From NCBI GenBank assembly GCA_937892865.1, contig CALBJG010000148.1:1-47256 (forward strand): DNA of 47,256 nt, read 5' to 3'. Source of the DNA: an uncultured Clostridia bacterium. GTDB lineage: Bacteria > Bacillota > Clostridia > Oscillospirales > Oscillospiraceae. Shown piece by piece: positions 7,795 to 15,717 of the stretch. The notes under the pieces are model-generated. The model was given only the letters and a program-made list of their open reading frames with translations, was not told the origin of the DNA and searched no databases. Within the stretch, counting starts at the first letter, position 1. The number at the start of each line of letters is the position of its first letter. The position numbers and the translations under genes are program-made.

Positions 7795-10131
7795 TCAATC
7801 GGCAGCATGCGTATCGGTAAATTCCAATTGTATCGTCGTACCTGCGGCGGTTTCCGTTTCTTTTGGGATCGATTGGGCTGTCACCACCACGCCGGGCGCA
7901 ACATCCGGATTTCCGCTGACCAGAATGTTAAGGCCCAGCGCGCCGGCGGCATCACTTGCCTGCTGGCGGTTCATACCTATAAAATCCGGAACTTTTACCA
8001 TTCTTTGTTCCGGTATTTCTCCACAGTAAAGAAGCACTTCGCCGTCTCCCGGAATGACTGCTCCGGCAATGGGGATCTGCGCCGTTACATTTTCATCCGT
8101 TCCCAGGGTTTTTCCGGTGATACCCAATTCTTTCAGCGATTTCTCCGCCTCTTTTAATGTCAGTCCGGTCAGGTCCGGTACAACCACTTTTCTGCCTGCC
8201 GCGTCTTCTTCCGAAAAGTTTTGATCCACTTCCAAGTAAGGCAGGATATCTTCCATAACTGCGCCTACAGTAGGCGCTGCCATCACACCACCGGAGATGT
8301 ATATCCCCGTTTTGCGGGATGGCGTGTCCAGAGCGACAAGCACAATATATTCCGGATCGTCCATTGGCGCGATCCCCACAAAGGACACGATCTTATCCTG
8401 CACCCGCTGACCATTTTCATCGAAAACATCGATCTTTTCACTGGTGCCGGTCTTCCCGCCAATATCATACCCCGCGACAGCGGCATTTTTTGCCGTTCCT
8501 TCTGTAACTACACTGCGAATCAGTTCACGCATCGTTTCTGATGTTTTTTCACTGATCACCTGCCGCAGGACCGTCGGTTCCTGTTTTAATACTGTGTTTC
8601 CATCTGCATCTATCACTTCGGAAACGATATATGGTTCCAAAAGATAGCCACCGTTGACTACAGATGCAATTGCGCGAACAAGTTGCAGCGGTGTCAGTTT
8701 AAATGTCTGTCCGAAAGAGCCGGATGTCAGGGATGCCGTTCCCCATTTATTGGTATCGGTGACCAATGCTTTATCAAAGAATACCCCTTTACTCTCCCCT
8801 GCCAGGTCGATCCCGGTTTTTTCCAGTACACCGAATTTTTCGATGTAGTCGTAAAACCGCTGACCGCCCAATTTCAGAGCGATATGGGCAAACGCAATGT
8901 TGCAGGAATTCTGCAACGCCTGGGGTGTTTGTTCCGAGCCATGCCCGGTGGAACGCCAGCAGTGAAGCCGCTGAGATCTTCCGGGGATCTGCTCCGCACC
9001 GGAGCAGTGAAAGCCGGTATTTAAGTCAATCGCGCCGCAATCCAGCGCAGCCGCCATCGTCAACACCTTAAAAGTGGACCCCGGCTCATATCCGTCCGAA
9101 ATACAACGGTTGCGCCACTGTTTCAGTTGCGCAAGTTGCAGCGCTTTTTGATAGATTTGTTTTTTCTTAATATACGTTTCCGAGCCTTCCTTCTCCTGCA
9201 AATAAGCAAGACGCAGTTGCTCCAGATCCTTGGCGGTATTATCGTCCAGTATTTCCAGATAACGATTGGGGTCATAATTCCCCAAAGTCGCCATTGCCAA
9301 AATCTCACCGGTTTTGGCATTCATTACCATACCAAACGCGCCGTTTTGCACATCATACCGGGCAATGGCTGATTCCATTTGATTTTCAAGACACGCCTGC
9401 ACCGTGGCATCCAAAGTCAGTACCACATCGCAACCTTGTTGGGAACTGACATATTTTTCGTAGGAAAAGGGCATATCCATTTCGTTATTGCCCTTGGTTG
9501 TGATCACCCGTCCTGCGCTTCCCTCCAAAAAACTGTTATACGCCGCTTCGATCCCCTCGGAGCCGGTATTGGATGCATTGGTAAATCCTACGACCTGTGC
9601 GGCAAGGGTGCCGTATGGATAATACCTTTGGGTGTTGGGCTCCAGATGGATCCCGGAAATCCCCTTTTCATTGATATAACGGCGGACCTTCCCGGCGGTT
9701 TCTTCATCCACACGGGCGGCGATCTGCTTATAGCGCATTTTCAGGTCCGCTGCCTGCTCACGGATCCAGGCAGGGTCCAGATTTAGTATTTGTCCCAGTT
9801 GTTCTGACAAGTCCTGAACATCTGCTTTGGACTGCTTCAGTTCGTGGGGATCCAGGTATATGTTTTCCACGCCTTTCGAGCAAGCAAGGACATTCATATT
9901 TCGGTCGTATATCATCCCCCGCTGGGCTGTGATCGTAGTAGACCTTGTCTGATTTTTCAGAGCCAAATCTGCATAATAGTCATAATCCGTAACCATAAGG
10001 CCATACAGCCGCAAAGAAACCGGCACAAATGCCAAGATACCCAAAACGGCTCCGATCGCTATAATTCTTTGGTGCTGTCCGGTATCTCCCCGAAGGCGGA
10101 GATACTCTTGTTTCCGCTTTCTGCGTCCCAA
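7795..10131 (-). CDS. ftsI: Class B penicillin-binding protein (FtsI/SpoVD) with two PASTA domains
   Basis: D,D-transpeptidase that cross-links septal peptidoglycan. 778 residues: cytoplasmic basic start, one membrane anchor at about 22-45, dimerisation domain (RGMIYDRNMNVLA), and the transpeptidase domain with Ser352 in STFK, Ser409 in SCN and Lys560 in KTGT. Two PASTA domains follow (VVVPDLTGLTLKEAEKSL from about 655, VKVPDFIGMNRQQASDAA from about 720). The start is a TTG at 10131: no ATG or GTG lies upstream in frame, GGAAGGG is ten bases ahead, and the encoded MGRRKRKQ is a typical cytoplasmic tail. The only class B PBP here; PASTA domains and position fit SpoVD or Pbp2b/FtsI. It is separated from ftsL by 104 bases holding a strong hairpin. 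Confidence 0.93.
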   Translation of the reverse strand: MGRRKRKQEYLRLRGDTGQHQRIIAIGAVLGILAFVPVSLRLYGLMVTDYDYYADLALKNQTRSTTITAQRGMIYDRNMNVLACSKGVENIYLDPHELKQSKADVQDLSEQLGQILNLDPAWIREQAADLKMRYKQIAARVDEETAGKVRRYINEKGISGIHLEPNTQRYYPYGTLAAQVVGFTNASNTGSEGIEAAYNSFLEGSAGRVITTKGNNEMDMPFSYEKYVSSQQGCDVVLTLDATVQACLENQMESAIARYDVQNGAFGMVMNAKTGEILAMATLGNYDPNRYLEILDDNTAKDLEQLRLAYLQEKEGSETYIKKKQIYQKALQLAQLKQWRNRCISDGYEPGSTFKVLTMAAALDCGAIDLNTGFHCSGAEQIPGRSQRLHCWRSTGHGSEQTPQALQNSCNIAFAHIALKLGGQRFYDYIEKFGVLEKTGIDLAGESKGVFFDKALVTDTNKWGTASLTSGSFGQTFKLTPLQLVRAIASVVNGGYLLEPYIVSEVIDADGNTVLKQEPTVLRQVISEKTSETMRELIRSVVTEGTAKNAAVAGYDIGGKTGTSEKIDVFDENGQRVQDKIVSFVGIAPMDDPEYIVLVALDTPSRKTGIYISGGVMAAPTVGAVMEDILPYLEVDQNFSEEDAAGRKVVVPDLTGLTLKEAEKSLKELGITGKTLGTDENVTAQIPIAGAVIPGDGEVLLYCGEIPEQRMVKVPDFIGMNRQQASDAAGALGLNILVSGNPDVAPGVVVTAQSIPKETETAAGTTIQLEFTDTHAAD

Positions 10132-10166
10132 TTTGTCCCAACCCTTCCGTTAGCCTTTAAGCCTCG

Positions 10167-10199
10167 AATGGGCAGCAAGGGAATCCCTCGCCGCCCATT
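10167..10199 (-). promoter_or_regulatory. Hairpin in the ftsL-ftsI gap
   Basis: The arms AATGGGCGGCGAGGGA and TCCCTTGCTGCCCATT (minus strand) pair over about 15 base pairs around a tiny loop. The two positions that mismatch as DNA on the plus strand become G-U pairs in the minus-strand transcript. That points to an RNA structure in the dcw mRNA. No T-run follows, so it is not a classical terminator. The TTG start of ftsI is 36 bases further on. Confidence 0.6.
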
Positions 10200-10235
10200 G
10201 CAGCTACTATTCTAACTTATTGATTGGAACGCACT

Positions 10236-10703
10236 TTATGCAAACAATCCTGTGAGGAATGCCGTTACACTTTCCCAAAAGCCCTCTGCAGGCTGCTCTT
10301 CCTGGGGTGTATCCATTCGAATTGGGATCTGCTGCGCCTGCTCTGCAGGTACCATACCAAGCGCCAATGCCGTTTTTTCTACCTGCTGCAGATCATAACC
10401 GCTGGCATATTCATTTTGCAGCATCGCCTGCTCAGTCTTAAGTGTTTCTACATATTGCGCCATTTGGATGTTCTTTTCCCGGGCTGCTTGCACCTGAAAC
10501 ACACCCACCACCATCAAAATCAACAAAACCAATGCGGTAATGGTACCGGCCAATGCCAACGGGTCTATCGGAATGATGATTTTTGTCTGCTTTGCCACCC
10601 GGGGTTTTCTTGCCGTCTTCTTGGGTGTGGCGATCTCTATTTTACGCGCGGCACTGCCGGCTGTATAAAATTGAACATATTGAATAGCCGTCCGTTGTGC
10701 CAT
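10236..10703 (-). CDS. ftsL: FtsL-like septum protein (short bitopic coiled-coil protein)
   Basis: 155 residues. A basic cytoplasmic region (KKTARKPRVAKQTK) precedes a single membrane helix at about 49-71 (LALAGTITALVLLILMVVGVFQV). A heptad-like coiled coil follows (AAREKNIQMAQYVETLKTEQAMLQNEY), then a short region and an amphipathic C-terminus. Sequence is poorly conserved, as is normal for FtsL. The call rests on this architecture and on its place between rsmH and the division transpeptidase, where FtsL is encoded in most Firmicutes. FtsL bridges FtsQ/DivIB to the SEDS-PBP synthase pair. It lies 25 bases after rsmH. Confidence 0.85.
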   Translation of the reverse strand: MAQRTAIQYVQFYTAGSAARKIEIATPKKTARKPRVAKQTKIIIPIDPLALAGTITALVLLILMVVGVFQVQAAREKNIQMAQYVETLKTEQAMLQNEYASGYDLQQVEKTALALGMVPAEQAQQIPIRMDTPQEEQPAEGFWESVTAFLTGLFA

Positions 10704-10728
10704 AGCGTTTCACCCTTTCGTTTGGAAT

Positions 10729-11664
10729 CTATAATTTTTCGCAGACCCTGAGTTTTGCGCTCCGCGCCCGGGGATTGATCGTCAGTTCTTCTTCTGTCGC
10801 AACAATGGGCTTCCGGGAGATAAGTTTTACCAGCGGTTTCTTACCGCACACACAGACCGGGAAATTAGGCGGGCAGGTGCAGCCCTTCGCCGCTTCTGCC
10901 ATTGCATTTTTCACGATCCGGTCTTCCAAGGAATGGAATGTGATCACTGCCAACCGTCCGCCGGGTTTCAGCAGTGGGATCGCAACTTCCATTGCTTTCT
11001 CCACGCTTCCCAGTTCATCGTTAACTGCAATACGGATTGCCTGAAAGGTCCGTTTCGCAGGGTGTTGCTTCTCCCGCAGCGCAACGGGAGGCATTGCGCT
11101 GCGGATAATGTCCACCAACTCCAATGTTGTTTTAATGGGAGTTGATTCTCTTCTCTTGCAAATTGCCGCGGCGATCTGGGGCGCATAGCGCTCCTCGCCG
11201 TATTTGTAAAGGATACGCCGCAGTTCTTCTTGCGGCCAGGTATTGACTACCGTTTCTGCATTTAAAGTATCTTCGCCGTTCATTCGCATATCCAGCGGTG
11301 CATCGGTCATATAGGAAAATCCCCGCTGACCGTCATCCAACTGGGGAGAAGAAACCCCAAGGTCCAGCAGGATTCCGTCCACACCGCTGATACCCAAATC
11401 ATTAAGAGCGGAAGCCATTTCGCAGAAATTGGAATGAACCAGTGTAACTCTGCTTCCGAAAGGTGCTAACCGCTCCCCTGCCGCTTTCAGCGCGATGGGA
11501 TCCCGGTCGATGCCGATCAATCTGCCATTTTCTAACTTTGCCGCAATTTTACTGGAATGACCGGCGCCACCCAGCGTACCATCCACATAGATGCCATCCG
11601 GTTTGATATTCAAACCGTCAATGCATTCTTGCAGAAGAACGGAAATATGGTGAAATTCACTCAT
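10729..11664 (-). CDS. rsmH: RsmH, 16S rRNA (cytosine1402-N4)-methyltransferase
   Basis: SAM-dependent methyltransferase that modifies C1402 of 16S rRNA (formerly MraW). 311 residues. Seen are the opening FHHISVLLQECIDGL, the SAM loop VDGTLGGAGHS, GIDRDPIAL, DGILLDLGVSSPQLD, RGFSYMTDAPLDMRM and the C-terminal ITFHSLEDRIVK. All are canonical for the family. Its ATG overlaps the mraZ stop by four bases (ATGA), so the two are translationally coupled as second and first genes of the dcw operon. Confidence 0.98.
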   Translation of the reverse strand: MSEFHHISVLLQECIDGLNIKPDGIYVDGTLGGAGHSSKIAAKLENGRLIGIDRDPIALKAAGERLAPFGSRVTLVHSNFCEMASALNDLGISGVDGILLDLGVSSPQLDDGQRGFSYMTDAPLDMRMNGEDTLNAETVVNTWPQEELRRILYKYGEERYAPQIAAAICKRRESTPIKTTLELVDIIRSAMPPVALREKQHPAKRTFQAIRIAVNDELGSVEKAMEVAIPLLKPGGRLAVITFHSLEDRIVKNAMAEAAKGCTCPPNFPVCVCGKKPLVKLISRKPIVATEEELTINPRARSAKLRVCEKL

Positions 11665-12089
11665 AGACCGATTGCCTCCAAAGAAGCCAACAATTTTTCA
11701 GGTGTAAGATTCTCGTTTTCAAATTCATTAAATTCATCTGCAGCCCAGATCTCTGCTTGTCCGGCGCGACCAACGATCATCACTTCCCGATCGATTCCTG
11801 CATAAGACAGCAGAAACTGGGACAGAGAAAAGCGGAATTGCTTATCCGGATTGCACTGATTGGCATTCATAAAAATCAAACTGGTAGCGGCGCCTTTCTG
11901 GGAGATCGGCAGTTCGTTATAGTTGTGGGATAGTTTTTCCCAATCCTGGGCGGTATAAACGGCAAGGCAACGGCGGCCGCAGTAAACACCAAGTGTCACA
12001 TAAAAATCATCGCCCAATTCTGCCCGTAACTTTGCCGGCACGAACAAACGGTTCTTATCGTCCAGTTTTGCAGGGTATTTACCGATCAT
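11661..12089 (-). CDS. mraZ: MraZ, transcriptional regulator of the dcw operon
   Basis: 142 residues, the usual MraZ length. It has two AbrB-like swapped-hairpin halves, each with the family motif DxxxR: DDKNRLFVPAKLR near residue 10 and DKQFRFSLSQFL near residue 82. MraZ binds short direct repeats in its own promoter region and controls the cluster. I start it at the ATG of MIGKYPAKLDDKN, which has GAGAGGAGG nine bases upstream. An ATG 51 bases earlier is in frame, but that extra stretch is the repeat array itself, so the longer product is a reading artefact. Confidence 0.96.
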   Translation of the reverse strand: MIGKYPAKLDDKNRLFVPAKLRAELGDDFYVTLGVYCGRRCLAVYTAQDWEKLSHNYNELPISQKGAATSLIFMNANQCNPDKQFRFSLSQFLLSYAGIDREVMIVGRAGQAEIWAADEFNEFENENLTPEKLLASLEAIGL

Positions 12090-12103
12090 TTTGGTCGCCT
12101 CCT

Positions 12104-12143
12104 CTCCATTTTGCTCCACTTTGCTACCATTTTGCTCCATTTA
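12104..12143 (-). promoter_or_regulatory. MraZ-type operator: four direct repeats upstream of mraZ
   Basis: On the minus strand the mraZ leader contains AAATGGAGC, AAAATGGTAGC, AAAGTGGAGC and AAAATGGAG at 10, 11 and 10-base steps. They start at the predicted transcription start and end at the mraZ ribosome site. Known MraZ operators are short TGG- or AAAGTG-type direct repeats with one-helical-turn spacing just upstream of mraZ. The match in place, unit and spacing makes autoregulation likely. That these repeats are bound here is inference. Confidence 0.8.
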
Positions 12144-12148
12144 ATGAC

Positions 12149-12177
12149 AGTATAATGTATATTTTTTCAAAAATCAA
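12149..12177 (-). promoter_or_regulatory. Sigma-A promoter of the dcw operon
   Basis: TTGATT and TATACT lie 17 bases apart on the minus strand. The predicted start falls at about 12142, at the edge of the MraZ repeat array, so bound MraZ would cover the initiation region. No other strong promoter was seen between here and ftsZ. Confidence 0.78.
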
Positions 12178-12260
12178 TAGAAAATATCATTTTTTTGCTG
12201 GAAAAATCAAGAATTTTTACTATTTTTCCATATTTTCGAACTTTTGTGCGAATAAACATA

Positions 12261-12292
12261 CAAAAATGCCCGCATATCCCATGCGAGCATTT
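12261..12292 (-). terminator. Rho-independent terminator after clpC
   Basis: The arms AAATGCTCGCAT and ATGCGGGCATTT (minus strand) form a 12-bp stem with one G-U pair and a five-base loop. A short T-run follows. It begins eight bases beyond the clpC stop and insulates clpC from the dcw promoter. Confidence 0.75.
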
Positions 12293-12299
12293 CGTTTTA

Positions 12300-14618
12300 T
12301 CATTGAAATTGGAGGACATCCTCTTGCCAAAGGGCTTTCACTTTTGCGTTCTTTTTTCCGGTGGTCAGCAGATGAGCAGCCAGCGGTCCCTCCACTCTGT
12401 CCTGCACCATTCGGCGCAACTGCCGCGCCCCGTCTTTTTTGCCGGAAGCAGCCCCAAGGCGTTTTGGCAGATCCTCCGGCATATCCAGTTCGATCCCCGC
12501 CTCGGCGCTTCGTTGTTGCAACTGTTTCAAATACTTACAGACGATTCCCTCTATCGCTTGGGTATCCAGCGGATTGAAGTGGACGATCTTATCGATTCTG
12601 CCGAGAAATTCCGGAGTAAAATGCTGCCGCAAAGCGGCATCTGTTTCCGAATCTCTGCCTGCCGGCTGGAATCCCAAACCGTCACTGCGCAGTTTTGCGC
12701 CTACATTGGATGTCATCACCACGATTGCATTTTTAAAACTGACTGTACGCCCGGTGGAGTCTGTCAAAACGCCCTCTTCCATGATCTGCAAAAGAATACC
12801 GGAAACATCCGGATGCGCCTTTTCCAATTCATCCAGCAGCACCAGGCAATAGGGTCTGCGGCGCACTGCTTCTGTCAATTTACCGCCGTCCTCATATCCC
12901 ACATATCCGGGCGGCGCGCCGATTAGTCTTGCTACTGACTGTTTTTCCATATACTCGGTCATATCCAACCGGATCATCGCGTCTTTGTTTCCGTAAAGTT
13001 CCTCTGCCAGCGCGCGGCACAATTCTGTTTTTCCCACACCGGTGGGGCCCGTAAAGAGCATACTGGCTACCGGGCGGCATTGATCCCGTATGCCGGATAG
13101 TCCTCTGCGAATCGTTTCTGCCACTGCTTTTACTGCCGAATCCTGTCCTATCACATAATTGGAAAGCAGTTGTTCCAACCCTAACAGACGCTCCCGTTCA
13201 TCCGCCGTTAATCGTCCCACCGGAATCCCGGTACGGGCAGATACCGCCCATGCCACATCGTTGCCGGTAACTGTTTTTCCGTGGCGGTTCTGATTTGGTT
13301 TTGCCGCAATGCGCTGCATTTTATCCCGCAGTTCCGCTGCCTTTTCAAAACGGCTTTCCCGCACCGCATCGTGCAGTTCTTTCTCCAGTGTCTGCCTTGT
13401 GTTTTTACCACTGCGCAGTTCTTCCATCCTGGCATGGGCTGCGCCCTCATCCAGCAAGTCAATGGCTTTATCCGGTAAATACAGATCCGGCAGATACCGC
13501 ACGGAAAGTTCCACCGCATCACGCATTGCTTCTTCACTGATACGCAGATGGTGGTGCCGTTCCAGCCCCGGTCGAAGCCCCCGGAGAATTTCCATCGTTT
13601 CCTTTTTGTCCGGCTGTTCTACCATCACCGGACGGAAGCGGCGTTCCAGCGCCGGATCTTTTTCGATATGTTTCCGATATTCCGTTAGCGTAGTTGCGCC
13701 CAGCATCTGCAGTTCTCCCCTGCCCAATGCCGGTTTGAATATATTGGCAGCATCGATTGCCCCTTCTGCCGCGCCTGCGCCTACGATCGTGTGCATCTCA
13801 TCTACGAACAAGATCACATCGCCGCTGCGGCGAATTTCAGAAAGCACATCCCGCAACCGCTCTTCAAATTCACCGCGATATTTTGTGCCAGCCACTAAAT
13901 TTGCCATATTCAGACTGACAAGCCGTTTGTCCTTTAACTGTGGCGGCACATTCCCCGCTGCCATCCGCTGGGCGAGCCCTTCTGCAATGGCAGTTTTCCC
14001 AACTCCCGGTTCTCCCACCAGAGCCGGATTGTTTTTATTTTTTCTGCTTAAGATACCTACCACCGTGTCGATCTCTTTCTCCCGTCCGATCACCGGATCC
14101 ATAGTTGATGCTTTTTGAATCAGATCCTCACTGAACTGTTCCAGCAGTTTCGTTGTTACCGCCTCCTTTCCGTTTTTCTCCCGATGCATTTTCTGACTCT
14201 GCAATTCATCCACCGCAATGGAAAACAAAAAATGGGGACTTATCCCATTCAGGATCAACAGTGTCCTGGCGCCGGTCTCCTCCTTGCGCAGCAGCGCGAT
14301 CAGCAGATGGATGCTTTGCAACTCTTTACTGCCAAAACGGTCAGCTTCCTGCGCTGCATCCCGAAGTACACTGCGCATTTTCCCGGAAAAACTTTGGGGC
14401 AGTGGCAAACCGGGCGTTCCTCTGCCATAAAGAACCGCTGCCATCTCCCCGGTGACCACCGGATCGACCCCCTCCCGGCGAAGAAGAATTCCTGCACCGC
14501 AGGGAGATTCTGCCAACGCCAGAAGCAGATGCGCCGTGCCGATGTAACTATGTCCCAACGATTTAGCCTTTTGCGCTGACAAGGCAATGACCGCCTGGGT
14601 TTCGGGGCTGAAATGCAT
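12300..14618 (-). CDS. clpC: ClpC-type AAA+ unfoldase of the Clp protease
   Basis: ATP-driven unfoldase that feeds substrates to ClpP. 772 residues. It has an N-terminal Clp_N double repeat (HFSPETQAVIALS, SYIGTAHLLLAL), a first AAA+ module with Walker A GEPGVGKTAIAEG and Walker B VILFVDEMHTIVGAG, and a UVR motif in the middle domain (LEKELHDAVRESRFEKAAELRDK). The second AAA+ module has GPTGVGKTELCRAL and VLLDELEKAHPDV. The UVR motif and order place it in the ClpC group rather than ClpB or ClpA. The start at 14618 has GGGGGTGG ahead; upstream in-frame codons lie in the intergenic region shared with the divergent ferredoxin gene. The common partners ctsR, mcsA and mcsB are not adjacent, and no CtsR heptad repeats were seen, so its heat regulation is unclear. 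Confidence 0.93.
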   Translation of the reverse strand: MHFSPETQAVIALSAQKAKSLGHSYIGTAHLLLALAESPCGAGILLRREGVDPVVTGEMAAVLYGRGTPGLPLPQSFSGKMRSVLRDAAQEADRFGSKELQSIHLLIALLRKEETGARTLLILNGISPHFLFSIAVDELQSQKMHREKNGKEAVTTKLLEQFSEDLIQKASTMDPVIGREKEIDTVVGILSRKNKNNPALVGEPGVGKTAIAEGLAQRMAAGNVPPQLKDKRLVSLNMANLVAGTKYRGEFEERLRDVLSEIRRSGDVILFVDEMHTIVGAGAAEGAIDAANIFKPALGRGELQMLGATTLTEYRKHIEKDPALERRFRPVMVEQPDKKETMEILRGLRPGLERHHHLRISEEAMRDAVELSVRYLPDLYLPDKAIDLLDEGAAHARMEELRSGKNTRQTLEKELHDAVRESRFEKAAELRDKMQRIAAKPNQNRHGKTVTGNDVAWAVSARTGIPVGRLTADERERLLGLEQLLSNYVIGQDSAVKAVAETIRRGLSGIRDQCRPVASMLFTGPTGVGKTELCRALAEELYGNKDAMIRLDMTEYMEKQSVARLIGAPPGYVGYEDGGKLTEAVRRRPYCLVLLDELEKAHPDVSGILLQIMEEGVLTDSTGRTVSFKNAIVVMTSNVGAKLRSDGLGFQPAGRDSETDAALRQHFTPEFLGRIDKIVHFNPLDTQAIEGIVCKYLKQLQQRSAEAGIELDMPEDLPKRLGAASGKKDGARQLRRMVQDRVEGPLAAHLLTTGKKNAKVKALWQEDVLQFQ

Positions 14619-14688
14619 CTTTGCCACCCCCTTTTTTAAGGATTCTTGCCCCACGGATAAAAATTTATACCTGAACATAAAAAAAGAA

Positions 14689-14716
14689 TTGCTTTTTTTA
14701 AAATTCGTGTTAGAAT
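14689..14716 (+). promoter_or_regulatory. Promoter of the ferredoxin gene
   Basis: TTGCTT and TAGAAT are separated by 16 bases and lie about 55 bases before the ferredoxin start. The A/T-rich surroundings and lack of another candidate support the call. Confidence 0.65.
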
Positions 14717-14769
14717 AAGGGTGCATATATTTTTCAATGCACTATCACATATACATTGGAGGGAAAATT

Positions 14770-14940
14770 ATGGCTTACAATATCACCGACGCTTGCGTCA
14801 AGTGCGGCAGCTGCGCTGATAACTGCCCTGTCGAGGCTATCTCCGAGGGCGAGGACAAGTACGTAATCGACGCTGATGTCTGCGTTAACTGCGGCACCTG
14901 TGTTGACAACTGCCCCGTAGAAGCAATCGAGGAAGGCTAA
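14770..14940 (+). CDS. 2[4Fe-4S] ferredoxin
   Basis: Small soluble electron carrier of clostridial type. 56 residues with two CxxCxxCxxxCP cluster-binding motifs: CVKCGSCADNCP and CVNCGTCVDNCP, in the internally duplicated fold. The start ATG (MAYNITDAC) follows GGAGGGAAA; an earlier in-frame ATG lacks a good ribosome site. It is a single-gene unit with its own promoter and a strong terminator. Likely partners (hydrogenase, pyruvate:ferredoxin oxidoreductase) are not in the window. Confidence 0.96.
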   Translation: MAYNITDACVKCGSCADNCPVEAISEGEDKYVIDADVCVNCGTCVDNCPVEAIEEG

Positions 14941-14959
14941 TTCTCCGATTTTGCGATCA

Positions 14960-15001
14960 GCCTGCGCGACCGGGTCTCCCGTTGCGCAGGCAGATTTTTT
15001 A
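14960..15001 (+). terminator. Rho-independent terminator after the ferredoxin gene
   Basis: GCCTGCGC pairs with GCGCAGGC around an inner CGGG/CCCG stem, followed within three bases by six or more T residues. It begins 19 bases past the ferredoxin stop. The next gene's frame is open across this hairpin, but its real start lies after it. Confidence 0.88.
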
Positions 15002-15016
15002 TCTGAGGTGAGATCA

Positions 15017-15715
15017 TTGGAACAACTGCATAACGGCTATACGCTGGAATTGTGTGACGGCGCATTCCCCTTGAGTACAGATTCTGTCGCCCTCTCCCAA
15101 TTTATTAAACTACCCCGAAATGCGTCTGTGCTGGACCTGGGTTCCGGGTGCGGAACATTGGGACTTATGCTGTGCAGTTGTTGGAGCGATTGCACCGTAA
15201 CCGGCGTGGAATTGGATATAAATGCCCACCGGATAGCCCTGGAAAATGCCCGGCGCAATCAAATCCCCCATCGTCTTAACAGTATATGCGACGATGTTGC
15301 AAACATCCACAGCATTATAAAACCCGGTTCTTTTTCCTGCTGTATTTCCAATCCGCCTTATTTCACCGGCGGACCGGTAAGTCAAAGTACGCCCCTTGCC
15401 CGCAACGAGATTTCTTTGGATTTAACCACTTTATTCTCCGGCGCTGCCTGGGCGCTGAAATACGGCGGCGACTTTTATCTTGTTCACAAACCGGAACGGC
15501 TTGGCGAACTGTGCCGCATTGCCGGTACGCACCAGTTAGAGGCAAAAAGGCTGTGCCTGCTTCGCCACAGATCTGACGGACCGGTTTCCCTTGTGCTGAT
15601 CCAGTTCCGCAAAGGGGCAAAACCGGGTCTTATATGGGAAGAAGCAAGTCTGTACGATCCGGACGGTACGCCTACCAATTACTACAAAAAACTTTATCAT
15701 TTGCAGGAGGGTTAA
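15017..15715 (+). CDS. TrmN6-like SAM-dependent methyltransferase (tRNA1(Val) A37 N6 type)
   Basis: 232 residues of a Rossmann-fold methyltransferase. Motif I is VLDLGSGCGTLGL, motif II VTGVELD, and the amino-methylating motif IV is NPPY (CCISNPPYFTGG), as in N6-adenine and related enzymes. The N-terminal LHNGYTLELCDGAFPLSTDSVALSQF and C-terminal layout match the YfiC/TrmN6 family, which methylates A37 of tRNA1(Val). The start is a TTG at 15017 with GAGGTGA eight bases before. The ATG of the longest frame lies within the upstream terminator and is rejected. The stop is two bases before rsmI, an arrangement common in Firmicutes. The exact RNA substrate is inferred. Confidence 0.85.
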   Translation: MEQLHNGYTLELCDGAFPLSTDSVALSQFIKLPRNASVLDLGSGCGTLGLMLCSCWSDCTVTGVELDINAHRIALENARRNQIPHRLNSICDDVANIHSIIKPGSFSCCISNPPYFTGGPVSQSTPLARNEISLDLTTLFSGAAWALKYGGDFYLVHKPERLGELCRIAGTHQLEAKRLCLLRHRSDGPVSLVLIQFRKGAKPGLIWEEASLYDPDGTPTNYYKKLYHLQEG

Positions 15716-15717
15716 CA

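Noticed and set aside
14619..14769. CtsR operator upstream of clpC
   Set aside because: No GGTCAAA-type tandem heptads were found in the clpC-ferredoxin gap.
14951..15016. Longer N-terminus for the TrmN6-like methyltransferase
   Set aside because: The upstream ATG lies before and inside the ferredoxin terminator hairpin. A TTG with a good ribosome site after the hairpin gives the family length.
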